Part shown: piece by piece, positions 39,169 through 51,566 of the stretch
Numbering within the stretch: the stretch's first letter is position 1
Layout: every line of letters begins with the position of its first letter
From: Typhlomys cinereus
Taxonomy: Eukaryota > Chordata > Mammalia > Rodentia > Platacanthomyidae
Direction: 5' to 3'
NCBI GenBank assembly: GCA_023101885.1
Contig: JALPQD010000912.1
Span: forward strand, 237,110-301,109
Length of the DNA stretch: 64,000 nt
Notes under the pieces: generated by a model
The model's database searches: none
What the model was told of the DNA's origin: nothing
What the model saw: the letters and a program-made list of their open reading frames with translations, nothing else
Position numbers and translations under genes: made by a program

Positions 39169-39259
39169 CCCAAAGAAGTGCACATGCTACATATGACTTT
39201 TCAAAGAAGTGCACATGCTACATATGACTTCCCAAAGAAGTGCACATCCTACATATGAC
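39169..39259. repeat. Second triplicated 31-bp element
   Basis: Three consecutive copies, the second beginning ttttcaaagaag and the third with cacatcctac. The private changes differ from those at 37,394-37,484, so the third copy may have been gained independently or has since diverged. Confidence 0.83.
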
Positions 39260-41039
39260 TGTGAGTCCTCTTCACTTGGTTCAATATTTTGGAAGGAAAA
39301 GACATGCATGAAGTGTTTCATGGAAACGTCGTCAAACAAGTGTGATTTCCTCCTGAACACAAAGAGTTACAATATAGAAACTTCTGTGCGATACTTATCC
39401 TAAAGAAGTGCACTTGCAACATTTAACTCAGAATCTTCCTCACTTGGTTCACTATTTTGTAAAATCATGGCCTGTGTGAAAATGTGCCATTCAAATGTCA
39501 CAAAACAAGTATGATTTTCGCCTGAACACAAATGTCACAGTATAGGAACTTCTCTAGGATACTTATCCCTAAGAAGTGAAATTCCAACTTTTGACTCTGA
39601 ATCCTCCGCACTTGCTTTGCTCTCTTCGAAAATCATGGCATGCAAGAACATTTTATATATGAATGTCGCAAAACAAGTATGATCTTCTCCTGAACAGAAA
39701 GTGTAACATTATAGAATCTTCTCCAGGATACTTATCCCTAAGAAGTGCACCTCCAACATTTGACTCTCAGTCCTCCTCACTTGGCTCACTCTTTTGGAAA
39801 ATCAAAGCCTGCATGAGCATATTCCATGAAAATGTCACAAAACCAGTGTGAATTTCTCCTGAACATAAAAAGTTACAACGCATGAACATCTACAGGATTG
39901 TTATCACTGAGAAGATAAAGTAAAACATGTGAATTTGACACATCCTCGCTTGGTCACTATTTTCAAGCTCATTACAAGCCTGAACATAATTGGTGGAATC
40001 AGCACAAAACAAATATTGTTTTCTCCAGTTTACAAAGTTTTACAGTCTAGAAACCTGTGCAGGATACTTATCCCAAAGAAGTGCACATGCTACATATGAC
40101 TGTGAGTCCTCTTCACTTGGTTCACTATTTTGGAAGGGAACAAAATGCATGAACATGTTTCATGGAAATGTCTTCAAACAAGTGTGATTTCCTCCTGAAC
40201 ACAAAGAGTTACAATATAGAATCTTCTGTGCGATACTTCTCCTAAAGAAGTGCACTTGCAACATTTAACTCAGACTCCTCCTCACTTGGTTCACTATTTT
40301 GTAAAATCATGGCCTGTGTGAACATGTGCCATTCAAATGTCACAAAACAAGTATGATTTTCGCCTGAACACAAATGTTACAGTACAGGAACTTCTCTACG
40401 ATACTTATCCCTAAGAAGTGAAATTCCAACATTTGACTCTGAATCCTCTGCACTTGGTTCGTTCTCTTGGAAAATCATGGCCTGCGTGAACATGTTATAT
40501 GCCAATGTCGCCAAACAAATATGATCTTCTCCTGAACACAAAGTGTAACCCTATAGAGTCTTCTGCAGGATACTTATCCCTAAGAAGTGCACCTCCAACA
40601 TTTGACTCTCAGTCCTCCTCACTTGGTTCACTCTTTTGGAAAATCAAGGCCTGCGTGAACATATCCCATGAAAACGTCAGAAAACCAGTGTGAATTTCTC
40701 CTGAACATAAAAGTTACAACGCATGAACATCTACAGGATTCTTATCAGTGAGAGGAGAAAGTGAAACATTAGAATTTGAGGCATCCTCGCTTGGTCACTA
40801 TTTTCAACCTCATTACAAGGCGGAACATAGTTGGTAGAATCAGCATAAAACAAATGTTGTTTTCTCCAGAATACAAAGTATTACAGTCTAGAAACATGTG
40901 TAGGATACTTATCCCAAAGAAGTGCACATGCTACATATGACTTCCCAAAGAAGTGCACATGCTACATATGACTGTGAGTCCTCTTCTCTTGGTTCACGAT
41001 TTTGGAAGGGAATGACATGCATGAACATGTTTCATGGAA

Positions 41040-44000
41040 ACGTCTTACAACAAGTGTGATTTCCTCCTGAACTCAAAGAATTACAGTACAGAAACTTCTG
41101 TACGACACTTATCCTAAAGAAGTGCACTTGCAACATTTGACTCAGAGTCCTCCTCACTTGGTTCACTAATTTGGAAAATCATGGCCTGCGTGAACATGTG
41201 CCATGCACATGTCACAAAACAAGTATGATTTTCTCCTGAATGCAAATGTTACAGTATACAAACTTCTGTAGGATACTTATCCTGAAGAGGTGCTCTTCCA
41301 GCATTTGACTCTGAATCCTCCTCACTTGGTTCACAATTTTGGAAATTCATGGCCTGCGTGAATATGTTCCATGAAATGTCACAAAACAAGTATGATTTTC
41401 TCCTGAACGCAAATGTTACAGTGTAGAAACTTCTCTAGGATACTTACCCTTACGAAGTACACTTCCTACATTTGATTCTGAACCCTCCTCACTTGCTTCA
41501 CTATTTTGGAAAGTCATAGCCTGCGTGAACATGTTCCATGGAAATATTGCAAAACAAGTGTGATACTCTCCTGAACACAAAGAATTACAGTATAGAAACT
41601 TTTGTGGCATACTTACTGCTAAGGAGACCACTTGCAACATTTGACTCTGAGTCCTTTTCTCTTGGTACGCTATTTTGGAATATCATGGCTTGCGTGTAAA
41701 TGTTCCATTGACTGTCGCACAACAAGTGTGACTTCCTCTTGATCACAAAGAGTTACAGTATAGAAACTTCTGTAGGATATGTATCCCAATGAAGTGCACT
41801 TGCAACATTTGACTCTGAGTCATCCTCACTTGGTTCACTATTTTGGAAATCATGGCCTGTGTGAACATGGTCCATGCAAATGTCACAAAACAAGTATGAT
41901 TTTCCCCTAAATGCAAATGTTACAGTATACAAACTTCTGTAGGATACTTATCCCTAAGAGGTGCACTTCCAGCATTTGACTCTGAATCCTCCTCACTTGG
42001 TTTACTATTTTGGATATTCAAGGCCTGCGTGAACATGTTCCATGAAATGTCACAAAACAAGGATGATTTTCTCCTGAACGCAAATGTTACAGTGTATAAA
42101 TGTCTCTAGGATACTTTTCCCTATGAAGTGCACTTCCTACATTTGATTCTGAATCCTCCACACTTGGTTCACTATTTTGGAAATAATCTCCTGCATGAAT
42201 AGGTCCCACGGAAATGTTGCAAAACAATTGTGATTTTCTGCAGAACACAAAAAGGTACAGTATCGAAATTTCTGTAGGAGACTTACTACTAAAAAGTGCA
42301 CGTGCAATATTTGACTCTGAACCCTCCTCACTTGGCTCACTTTTTTGGAAAGTCATAGCCTGTGTGAACATGTTCCATGGAAACATTGCAAAACAAGTGT
42401 GATACTCTCCTGAACAGAAAGAATTACAGTATAGAAACTTGTGGGATACTTGCTGCTAAGGAGAGCACTTGCAACATTTGACTCTGAGTCCTTCTCTCTC
42501 GGTTCACTATTTTGGATTATCATGGCTGCGTGTAAATGTTCCATTGACTGTCGCACAACAAGGGTGACATTCTCCTGATCACAGAGAGTTACAGTATAGA
42601 AACCTCTGTAGGAGACGTATCCCAACAAAATGCACTTGCAACATTTGACTCTGAGTCATCCTCATTTGGTTAACTGTTTTGGAAAATTCATGGCCTGCGT
42701 GAACATGTTCCATGCAAATGCCACAAAACAAGTATCATTTTCTCCTGAAAGCAAATGTTACAGTGTAGAAATTTCTTTGGATACTTATCCCCAAGAAAGG
42801 CACTTCCTACATTTGATTTTGAACCCTCCACACTTGGTTCACTATTTTGGTAATCATGTCCTCCAAGAATAGGTTCCATGGAAACATCGCAAAACAAGTG
42901 TGATTTTCTGCAGAACAGAAAGAGGTACAGTATCGAAACTTCTGTATGATACTTACCACTAAGAAGTGCACTTCCAACATTTGACTCTGAGTCCTCCTCA
43001 CTCGGTTCACTATTTGGAATATCGTGGTTTGCGTGTAAATGTTCCATTGACTGTCGCACAACACAGGTGACTTTCTCCTGATCACAAAGAGTTACAGTAT
43101 AGAAACTTCTGTAGGACACGTATCCTAAAGAAGTGCACTTGCAATATTTGACTCTGAGTCATCCTCACTTGGTTAACTATTTTGGAAAAATCATGGCCTG
43201 CTTGAACATGTTCCATGGAAATGTGGCACAACAACTGTTATTTTCTCCTGAATACAAAGAGTTACAGTATAGGAAATTCTGTAGGATACTTACCAGTAAC
43301 AAGTGCACGTGCAATATTTGACTCTGAACCCTCCTCACCTGGTTCACTATTTTGGTAAATCATGGCCTGTGTGAACATGTTCCATGCAAATGTCACAAAA
43401 CAAGGATGATTTTCTCTTGAACGCAAATGTTACAGTGTAGAAACGTCTCTAGGATACTTATCACCAAGAAGTGCACTTCCTACATTTGATTCTGAATCCT
43501 GTGCACTTGATTCACTATTTTGGAAATCATCTCCTGCATGAATAGGTTCCATGGAAACATCGCAAAACAAGTGTGATTTTCTGCAGAACAGAAAGAGGTA
43601 CAGTATCGAAACTTCTGTATGATACTTACCACTAAGAAGTGCACTTCCAACATTTGAATCTGAGTCCTCTTCACTTGGTTCACTATTTTGGAATATCATG
43701 GCTTGTGTGTTAATGTACCATTGACTGTCGCAGAACAAGTGTGCCTTTCTCCTGATCACAAAACGTTACAGTATAGAAACTTCTGTAGGATACGTATCCC
43801 AATGAAGTGCACTTGCAACATTTGACTCTGAGTCATCCTTACTTGGTTAACTATTTTGGAATAATCATGGCCTGCTTCAACATGTTCCAAGGAAATGTGG
43901 CACAACAACTGTTATTTTGTCCTGAACACAAAGAGTTACAGTACAGCAACTTCCATAGGATACTTACCGGTAGGAAGTTCACGTGCAATATTTGACTCTG

Positions 44001-44180
44001 AAACTTCCTCACTTGGTTCACTATTTTGGTATACTATGGCTTGCATGAACATGTTATATGCAAATGTCACAAAACAAGTGTGATCTTCTCCTGAACACAA
44101 AGTGTTACAGTATAGAATCTTCTGTAGGATACTTATCCCAAAGAAATGCACCTCCAATATTTGACTCTCAGTCTTCCTCA
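41040..44180. repeat. Island of older-type monomers within the higher-order array
   Basis: After 41,040 the pentamer order stops. Monomers resemble those of 27-37 kb: type f at 41,702, 42,540, 43,045 and 43,708, ctaaatgcaaatg forms, and ctgcagaacacaaag forms. The left edge reads cgtcttacaacaag, as at 28,513. The right edge passes through a gttatatgcaaatg monomer at 44,050 of the kind seen at 30,810 and 35,465. Pentamer order then resumes (c, d at 44,365, e, a, b). Confidence 0.78.
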
Positions 44181-45556
44181 CATGGTTCACTCTTTTGGAA
44201 AATCAAGGCTTGCGTGAACATATTCCATGAAAAGATCACAAAACCAGTGTGATTTTCTCCTGAACATAAAAAGTTACAAGGTATAAACATCTACAGGATT
44301 CTTATCACTGAGAAGTGGAAGTGAAACATGTGAATCTGACGCTTCCTCACTTGGTCACTATTTTCAAGCTCATTACAGGCCTGAAAATAGTTGGTAGAAT
44401 CAGCACAAAACGAATGCTGTTTTCTCCAGAACACAAAGTTTTACAGTCTAGAAACCTGTGAAGGATACTTATCTCAAAGAAGTGCACATGCTACATATGA
44501 CTGTGAGTCCTCTTCACTTTGTTCACTATTTTGGAAGGGAACGACATGCATGAATATGTTTCATGGAAACGTCGTCAAACAAGTGTGATTTCTCCTGAAC
44601 ACAAAGAGTTACAATATAGAAACTTCTGTGCGATACTTCTCCTAAAGAAGTGCACTTGCAACATTTAACTCAGAGTCCTCCTCACTTGGTGCACTATTTT
44701 GTAAAATCCTGGCCTGTGTAAACATGTGCCATTCAAATGTCACAAAACAAGTATGATTTTCGCCTTAACACAAATGTTACAGTATAGGAACTTCTCTAGG
44801 ATACTTATCCCTAAGAAGTGAAATTCCAACTTTTGACTCTGAATCCTCCGCACTTGGTTTGCTCTATTGGAAAATCATGGTCTGCGTGAACATGTTATAT
44901 GCGAATGTCACAAAACAAGTATGATCTTCTCCTGAACACAAAGTGTAACACTACACAATCTTCTGCAGGATACTTATCCCTAAGAAGTACACCTCCAACA
45001 TTTGACTCTCAGTCCTCCTCACGTGCATCACTCTTTTGGAAAATCAAGACCTGCGTGAACATATTCCATGAAAACGTTACAAAACCAGTGTGAATTTCTC
45101 CTGAACATAAAAAGTTACAACGCATGAACATCTACAGGATTCTTATCACTGAGAAGAGAAAGTGAAACATGTGAATTTGATGCGTCCTCCTTGGTCACTA
45201 TTTTCAAGCTCATTACAAGCCGGAACATAGTTGGTAGAATCAGCACAAAACAAATGTTGTTTTCTCCAGAATACAAAGTTTTACAGTTTACAGACCTGTG
45301 TAGGATACTTATCCCAAAGAAGTGCACATACTACATATGACTTCCCAAAGAAGTGCACATGCTACATATGACTGTGAGTCCTCTTCACTTGGTTCACTAT
45401 TTTGGAATGGAATGACATGCATGAACATGTTTCATGGAAACGTTGTCAAACAAGTGTGATTTCCTCCTGAACACAAAGAGTTACAATATAGAAACTTCTG
45501 TGCGATTCTTCTCCTAAAGAAATGCACTGGCAACATTTAATTCAGAGTCCTCCGCA

Positions 45557-45725
45557 CTTGGTTCACTATTTTGTAAAATCCTGGCCTGTGTGAATATGTG
45601 CCATGCGAACGTTGCAAAACAAGTATGATCTTCGCCTGAACACAAAGTGTAACACTATAGAATCTTCTGCAGGATACTTATACCTGAGAAGTGGACCTCC
45701 AACATTTGACTCTCAGTCCTCGTCA
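45557..45725. repeat. Hybrid a/b monomer making a tetramer unit
   Basis: Starts as type a (ttttgtaaaatcctgg, aatatgtgccatg) and continues as type b (gcgaacgttgc, gatcttcgcctgaac, aaagtgtaacactatag) at normal monomer length. One monomer is lost, so the unit spacing is 705 bp instead of about 870. This is the expected product of unequal exchange between misaligned a and b monomers. Confidence 0.85.
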
Positions 45726-46260
45726 CTGGGTTCACTCTTTTGGAAAATCAGGGCCTGCGTGAACATATTCCATGAAAACGTCACAAAACCAGTGTGAATT
45801 TATCCTGAACATAAAAAGTTACAACACATGAAAATCTACAGGATTCTTATCACTGAGAAGGGAAAGTGAAACATGTGAATTTGACGTGTCCTCGGTTTGT
45901 CACTATTTTCATGCTCATTACAAGCCAGAACATAGTTGGTAGAATCAGCAAAATACAAATTTTGTTTTCTCCAAAATGCAAAGTTTTACAGTCTAGAAAC
46001 CTGTGTAGGATACTTATCCCAAAGAATTGCACATGCTACATATGACTTTCCAAAGATTGCACATGCTACATATGACTGTGAGACCTTTTCACTTGGTTCA
46101 CTAGTTTGGAAGAGAACGACATGCATGAACATGTTTGATGGAAATGGCATCAAACAAGTGTGATTTCCTCCTGAACACAAAGAGTTACAATATAGAAACT
46201 TCTGTACCATACTTCTCCTAAAGAAGTGCACTTGCAACATTTAACTCAGAGTCCTCCTCA

Positions 46261-46428
46261 CTTGGTTCACTATTTTGTAAAATCATGGCCTGTGTGAACA
46301 TGTGCCATTCAAATGTCACAAAACAAGTATGATTTTCACCTGAACACAAATGTTACAGTACAGGAACTTCTCTAGGATACTTATCCCTAAGAAGTGAAAT
46401 TCGAACATTTGACTCTGTATCCTCCGCA
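46261..46428. repeat. Type a monomer (reference pentamer, 168 bp)
   Basis: Marked by ttttgtaaaatcatgg, gaacatgtgccattcaaatg, tttcacctgaacac (ttttcgcctgaac in most copies), acaggaacttctctagg and aagtgaaattc. It is followed directly by type b. Confidence 0.85.
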
Positions 46429-46597
46429 CTTGGTTAGCTGTCTTTGAAAATCATGGAACCCTTGAACATGTTATATGCGAATGTCGCAAAACAAGTATGA
46501 TCTTCTCCTGAACACAAAGTGTAACACTGTATAATCTTCTGCAGGATACTTATCCCTAAGAAGTGCACCTCCAACATTTGACTCTCAGTCCTCCTCA
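46429..46597. repeat. Type b monomer (reference pentamer, 169 bp)
   Basis: Marked by gttatatgcgaatgtcgc, gatcttctcctgaac, aaagtgtaacact, tctgcaggatac and gtgcacctccaac. In many copies a 62-64-codon open frame starts here and runs into type c. In this copy it is closed early by taa in ctgtataatc (about 46,527-46,536). Confidence 0.85.
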
Positions 46598-46765
46598 CTT
46601 GGATCACTCTTTTGGAAATCAAGGCCTGAGTGAACATATTCGATGAAAACGTCCCAAAACCAGTGTGAATTTCTCCTGAACATAAAAAGTTACAACGCAA
46701 GAAAATCTACAGGATTCTTATCACTGAGAAGGGAGCGTGAAACATGTGAATTTGACGTGTCCTCG
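46598..46765. repeat. Type c monomer (reference pentamer, 168 bp)
   Basis: Marked by gaacatattc, accagtgtgaatttctcc, gaacataaaaagttacaac, ctacaggattcttatcac and gaaacatgtgaatttgacg. It lacks the gtgcact palindrome seen in other types. Confidence 0.85.
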
Positions 46766-46963
46766 CTTTGTCACTACTTTCACGCTCATTACAAGCCAGA
46801 ACATAGTTGGTAGATTCAGCACAAAACAAATGTTGTTTTCTCCAGAATACAAAGTTTTACAGTCTAGAGACTTGTGTAGGATACTTATTCTAAAGAAGTT
46901 CACATGCTACATATGACTTCCCAAAGAAGTGCACATGCTACATATGACTGTGAGTCCTCTTCA
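46766..46963. repeat. Type d monomer (reference pentamer, 198 bp)
   Basis: The most divergent type: cacgctcattacaagcc, gaacatagttggtag, caaatgttgttttctcc, aaagttttacagtctag and cacatgctacatatgac. It is longer than its neighbours because the 31-bp element (cccaaagaagtgcacatg with ctacatatgactt) is present twice. Confidence 0.85.
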
Positions 46964-47132
46964 CTTGGTTCACTATTTTGGAAGGGAATGACATGAATGA
47001 ACATGTTTCATGGAAACGTCGTCAAACAAGTGTGATTTCCTCCTGAACACAAAGAGTTACAATATGGAAACTTCTGTGCGATACTTATCCTAAAGAAGTG
47101 AACTTGAAACATTTAACTCAGAGTCCTTCTCA
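46964..47132. repeat. Type e monomer (reference pentamer, 169 bp)
   Basis: Marked by ggaagggaatgacatg, gaacatgtttcatggaaac, gtcgtcaaacaagtg, tttcctcctgaac, tgtgcgatact and caacatttaactcagag. The next type a monomer starts at 47,133, giving an 872-bp pentamer. Confidence 0.85.
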
Positions 47133-48227
47133 CTTGGTTCACTATTTTGTAAAATCATGGCCTGTGTGAACATGTGCCATTCAAATGTCAAAAACAAGTA
47201 TGATTTTTGCCTGAACACAAATTTTACAGTACAGGAACTTCTCTAGGATACTTATCCCTAAGAAGTGAAATTCCTACATTTGACTCTGAATCCTCTGCAC
47301 ATGTTTCGCTGTCTTGGAAAATCATGGCCTGCGTGAACATGTTATATGCCAATGTCGCAAAAGAAGTATGATCTTCTCCTGAACACAAAGTGTAACACTA
47401 TAGAATCTTCTGCAGGACACTTATCGCTAAGAACAGCACCTCCAACATTTGGCTCTCAGTCCTCCTCACTTGGTTCACTCTTTTGGAAAATCAAGGCCTG
47501 CTTGAATATATTCCATGAAAACGTCACAAAACCAGTGTGAATTTCTCCTGAACATAAAAAGGTACAACGCATGAACATCTACAGGATTCTTATCACTGAG
47601 AAGAGAAAGGGAAACATGTGAATTTGACGCATCCTCACTTAGTCACTATTTTCAAGCTCATTACAAGCCAGAACATGGTTGGTAGAATCAGCACAAAACA
47701 AAGGTTGTTTTCTACAGAATACAAAGTTTTACAGTCTACAAACCTGTGTGGATACTTATCCAAAAGTAGTGCACATGCTACATATGACTGTGAGTCCTCT
47801 TCACTTGGTTCACTATATTGGAAGGGAACGACATGCATGAACATGTTTCATGGAAACATTGTCAAACAAATATGATTTCCTCCTGAACACAAAGAGTTAC
47901 AATATAGAAACTTCTGTGCGATACTTCTCCTAAAGAAGTGCACTTGCAACATTTAACTTAGAGTTCTCCTCACTTTGTTCACTATTTTGTAAAATCATGG
48001 CCTGCGTGAACATGTGCCATTCAAATGTCACAAAACAAGTATGATTTTTGCCTGAACACAAATGTTATAGTACAGGAACTTCTCTAGCATACTTATCCCT
48101 AAGAAGTGAAATAACAACATTTGACTCTGAATCCTCCGCACTTGTTTTGCTCTCTTGGAAAATCATGGCCTGCAAGAACACGTTATATGTGAATGTTGCA
48201 AAACAAGCATGATCTTCTCCTGAACAC

Positions 48228-50173
48228 AAAGTGTAACACTATAGAATCTTCTGCAGGATACTTATCCCTAAGAAGTGCACCTCCAACATTTGACTCTCAG
48301 TTCTCCTCACTTGGTTCACTCTTTTGGAAAATCAAGGCTTGCGTGAACATATTCCATGAAAACGCCACAAAACCAGTGTGAATTTCTCCTCAACATAAAA
48401 GTTACAATGCATGAACATCTACAGGATTCTTAATAAAGAGAAGAGAAAGGGAAATGTGAATTTGACTTGTCCTGTCTTAGTCACTATTTTCAAGCTCATA
48501 CAAGCCAGAACGTAGTTGGTAGAATCAGCATAAAACAAATGTTGTTTTCTCCATAATACAAATATTTACAGTCTAGAAACCTGTGTAGGATACTTATCCC
48601 AAAGAAGTGCACATGCTACATATGACTGTGAGTCCTCTTCACTTGTTTCACTATTTTGGAAGGGAACGACATGCATGAACATGTTTCATGGAAATGTCGT
48701 AAAACAAGTGTGATTTCCTCCTGAACACAAAGAGTTACAATGTAGAAATTTCTGTGCGATACTTCTCATAAAGAAGTGCACTTGCAACATTTAACTCAGA
48801 GTCCTCCACAATTGGTTCACTATTTTGTAAAATCATGGCCTGTGTGAACATGTGCCATTCAAATGTCACAAAACAAGTATGATTTTCGCCTGAACAAAAA
48901 GGTGACAGTACAGGAACTTCTCTAGGATACTTACCCCTAACAAATGAAATTCCAACATTTGAATCTGAATCCTCCGCACTTGGTTCGCTCTCTTGGAAAA
49001 TCATGGCCTGTGTGAGCATGTTATATGCGAATGTCGCAAAACAAGTATGATCTTCTCCTGAACACAAAGTGCAAGACTATAGAATCTTCTGCAGGATACT
49101 TATCCCTAAGAAGTGCACCTCCAACATTTGACTCTCAGTCCTCGTCACTGGGTTCACTCTTTTGGAAAATCAAGGCCTGCGTGAACATATTTCATGAAAA
49201 CGTCACAGAACCAGTGTGAATTTCTCCTGAACATAAAATTTACAACGCATGAACATCTTCAGGATTCTTATCACTGAGAAGAGAAAGGGAAACATGTGAA
49301 TTTGACGGGTCCTCCCTTGGTCACTGTTTTCAAGCTCATTACAAGCCTGAACATAGTTGGTACAATCAGCACAAAACAAATGTTGTTTTCTCCAGAATAC
49401 AAAGTTTTACACTCTCGAAACCTGTGTGGATACTTATCCCAAAGAAGTGCACATGCTACATATGACTGTGAGTCCTCTTCATTTGGTTCACTAATTTATA
49501 AGGGAACGACATGCATGAACATGTTTCATGGAAACATCGCCAAACAAGTGTGAATTCCTCCTGAACACAAAGAGTTACAATGTAGAAACTTCTGTGCGAT
49601 ACTTCTCCTAAAGAAGTGCACTTGCAACATTTAACTCAGAGTCCTCCTCACTTGGTTCACTGTTTTGTAAAAATCCTGGCCTGAGTGAACATGTGCCATT
49701 CAAATGTCACAAAACAAGTATGATTTTCGCCTGAACACAAATGTTGCAGTACAGGAACTTCTCTAGGACACTTATCCCTAAGAAGTGAAATTCCAACATT
49801 TGGCTCTGAATCCTCAGCACTTGGTTCGCTCTCTTGGAAAATCATGGCCTGCATGAATATGTTATATGCGAATGTCGCAAAACAAGTATGATCTTCTCCT
49901 GAACACAAATTGGAAGGCTATAGAATCTTCTGCAGGATACTTATCCCTAAGAAGTGCACCTCCAACATTTGACTCTTAGTCCTTGTCACTGGGTTCACTC
50001 TTTTTTGAAAATCAAGGCCTGCGTGAACATATTCCATGAAAACGTGACAAAACCAGTGTGAATTTCTCCTGAACATAAAAAGTTACAACGCATGAACATC
50101 TACAGTATTCTTGTCACTGAGAAGAGAAAGTGAAACATGTGAATTTGACGAGTCCTCGCTTGGTCACTATTTT
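48228..50173. repeat. Partial third-level repeat, upstream copy
   Basis: Homologous to about 53,891-56,679 and 60,396-62,336. Shared private features include tcagttctcctc, aacgccacaaaacc, an odd taataaagag in type c and tacaaatatttac. The anchor at 48,491 pairs with 54,157 and 60,658. Left of about 48,228 the match to those copies weakens. Confidence 0.78.
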
Positions 50174-51397
50174 CAAGCTCATTACAAGCTGGAACATAGT
50201 TGATAGAATCAGCCCAAAACAAATGTTGTTTTCTCCAGAATACAAAGTTTTACAGTCTAGAGACCTGTGTAGGATACTTATCCCGAAGAAGTGCACATGC
50301 TACATAAGACTTCCCAAAGAAGTGCACATGCTACATATGACTGTGAGTCCTCTTAACTTGGTTCACTATTTTGGACGGGAATGACATGCATGAACATGTT
50401 TCATGGAAACATCGTCAAAAATGTGTGATTTCCTCCTGAACACAAAGAGTTACAATATAGGAACTTCTGTGCGATACTTCTCCTAAAGAAGTGCACTTGC
50501 AACATTTAACTCAGAGTCCTCCTCACTTGGTTCAACATTTTGTAAAATCATGGCCTGTGTGAACATGTGCATTCAAATGTCACAAAACAAGTATGATTTC
50601 ACCTGAACACAAATGTTACAGTACAGGAACTTCTCTAAGGATACTTATCCCTAAGATGTGAAATTCCAACATTTGACTCTGAATCCTCCGTACTTGATTC
50701 GCTCTCTTGGAAAATCATGGCCTGCGAGAACATGTTATATTTGAATGTCGCAAAACAAGTATGATCTTCTCCTGAACACAAAGTGTAATACTATAGAATC
50801 TTCTGCAGGATACTTCTCTCTAAGAAGTGCACCTCCAACATTTGACTCTCAGTCCTCCTCTCTTGGTTCACTCTTTATAAAAATGAAGGCCTGTGTGAAC
50901 ATATTCCATGAAAACATCACAAAACCAGTGTGAATTTCTCCTGAACATAAAAAGTTACAACGCATGAACATCTACAGGATTCTTGTCGTTGAGAAGGGAA
51001 AGTGAATCATGTGAATTTGACGCGTCCTCTGTTGGTCACCATTTTCAAGCTCATTACAAGCCGGAACATAGTTGGTAGAATCAGCACAAAACAAATGTTG
51101 TTTTCTACATAATACAAAGTTTTACAGTCTAGAAACCTATGTAGGATACTTATCCCAAAGAAGTGAACATGCTACATAAGACTTCCCATAGAAGTTCACA
51201 TGCTGCATGTGACTGTGAGTCCTATTCACTTGGTTCACTATTTTGGAAGGGAACGACATGCATGAACATGTTTCATGGAAACGTCGTCAAACAAGTGTGA
51301 TTTCCTCCTGAACACAAAGAGTTACAATATAGAAAGTTCTGTGCGATACTTCTCCTAAAGAAATGCACTTGCAATATTTAACTCAGAGTCCTCCTCA

Positions 51398-51566
51398 CTT
51401 GGTTCACTCTTTTGTAAAATCAAGGCCTGCGTGAACATATTCCATGAAAACGTCACAAAACTAGTGTGAATTTCTCCTGAACATAAAAAGTTACAACGCA
51501 TGAATGTCTACAGGATTCTTATCACTGAGAAGAGAAAGTGAAACATGTGAATTTGACGCATACTCG
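51398..51566. repeat. Hybrid a/c monomer making a trimer unit, copy 1
   Basis: Opens with the type a feature ttttgtaaaatc but then follows type c (aaggcctgcgtgaacatattc, split here as aaggcctgcg and tgaacatattc). Types a and b are thus lost as separate monomers and the unit spacing falls to 536 bp. The same hybrid is at 57,905-58,073 and 63,559-63,727. Confidence 0.85.

Larger units (their letters stand above)
37120..41040. repeat. First pentameric higher-order repeat tract
   Basis: Type d anchors at about 37,285, 38,188, 39,060, 39,964 and 40,805 are 903, 872, 904 and 841 bp apart. Each interval holds the order d, e, a, b, c. Differences in spacing are explained mainly by one, two or three copies of a 31-bp element in type d. 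Positions about 38,020-38,415 share private changes (catatcccatg, atcagtgagaggag, aagtattacag) with about 40,640-41,030 at an offset near 2,617, so units three periods apart are sisters. Confidence 0.83.
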
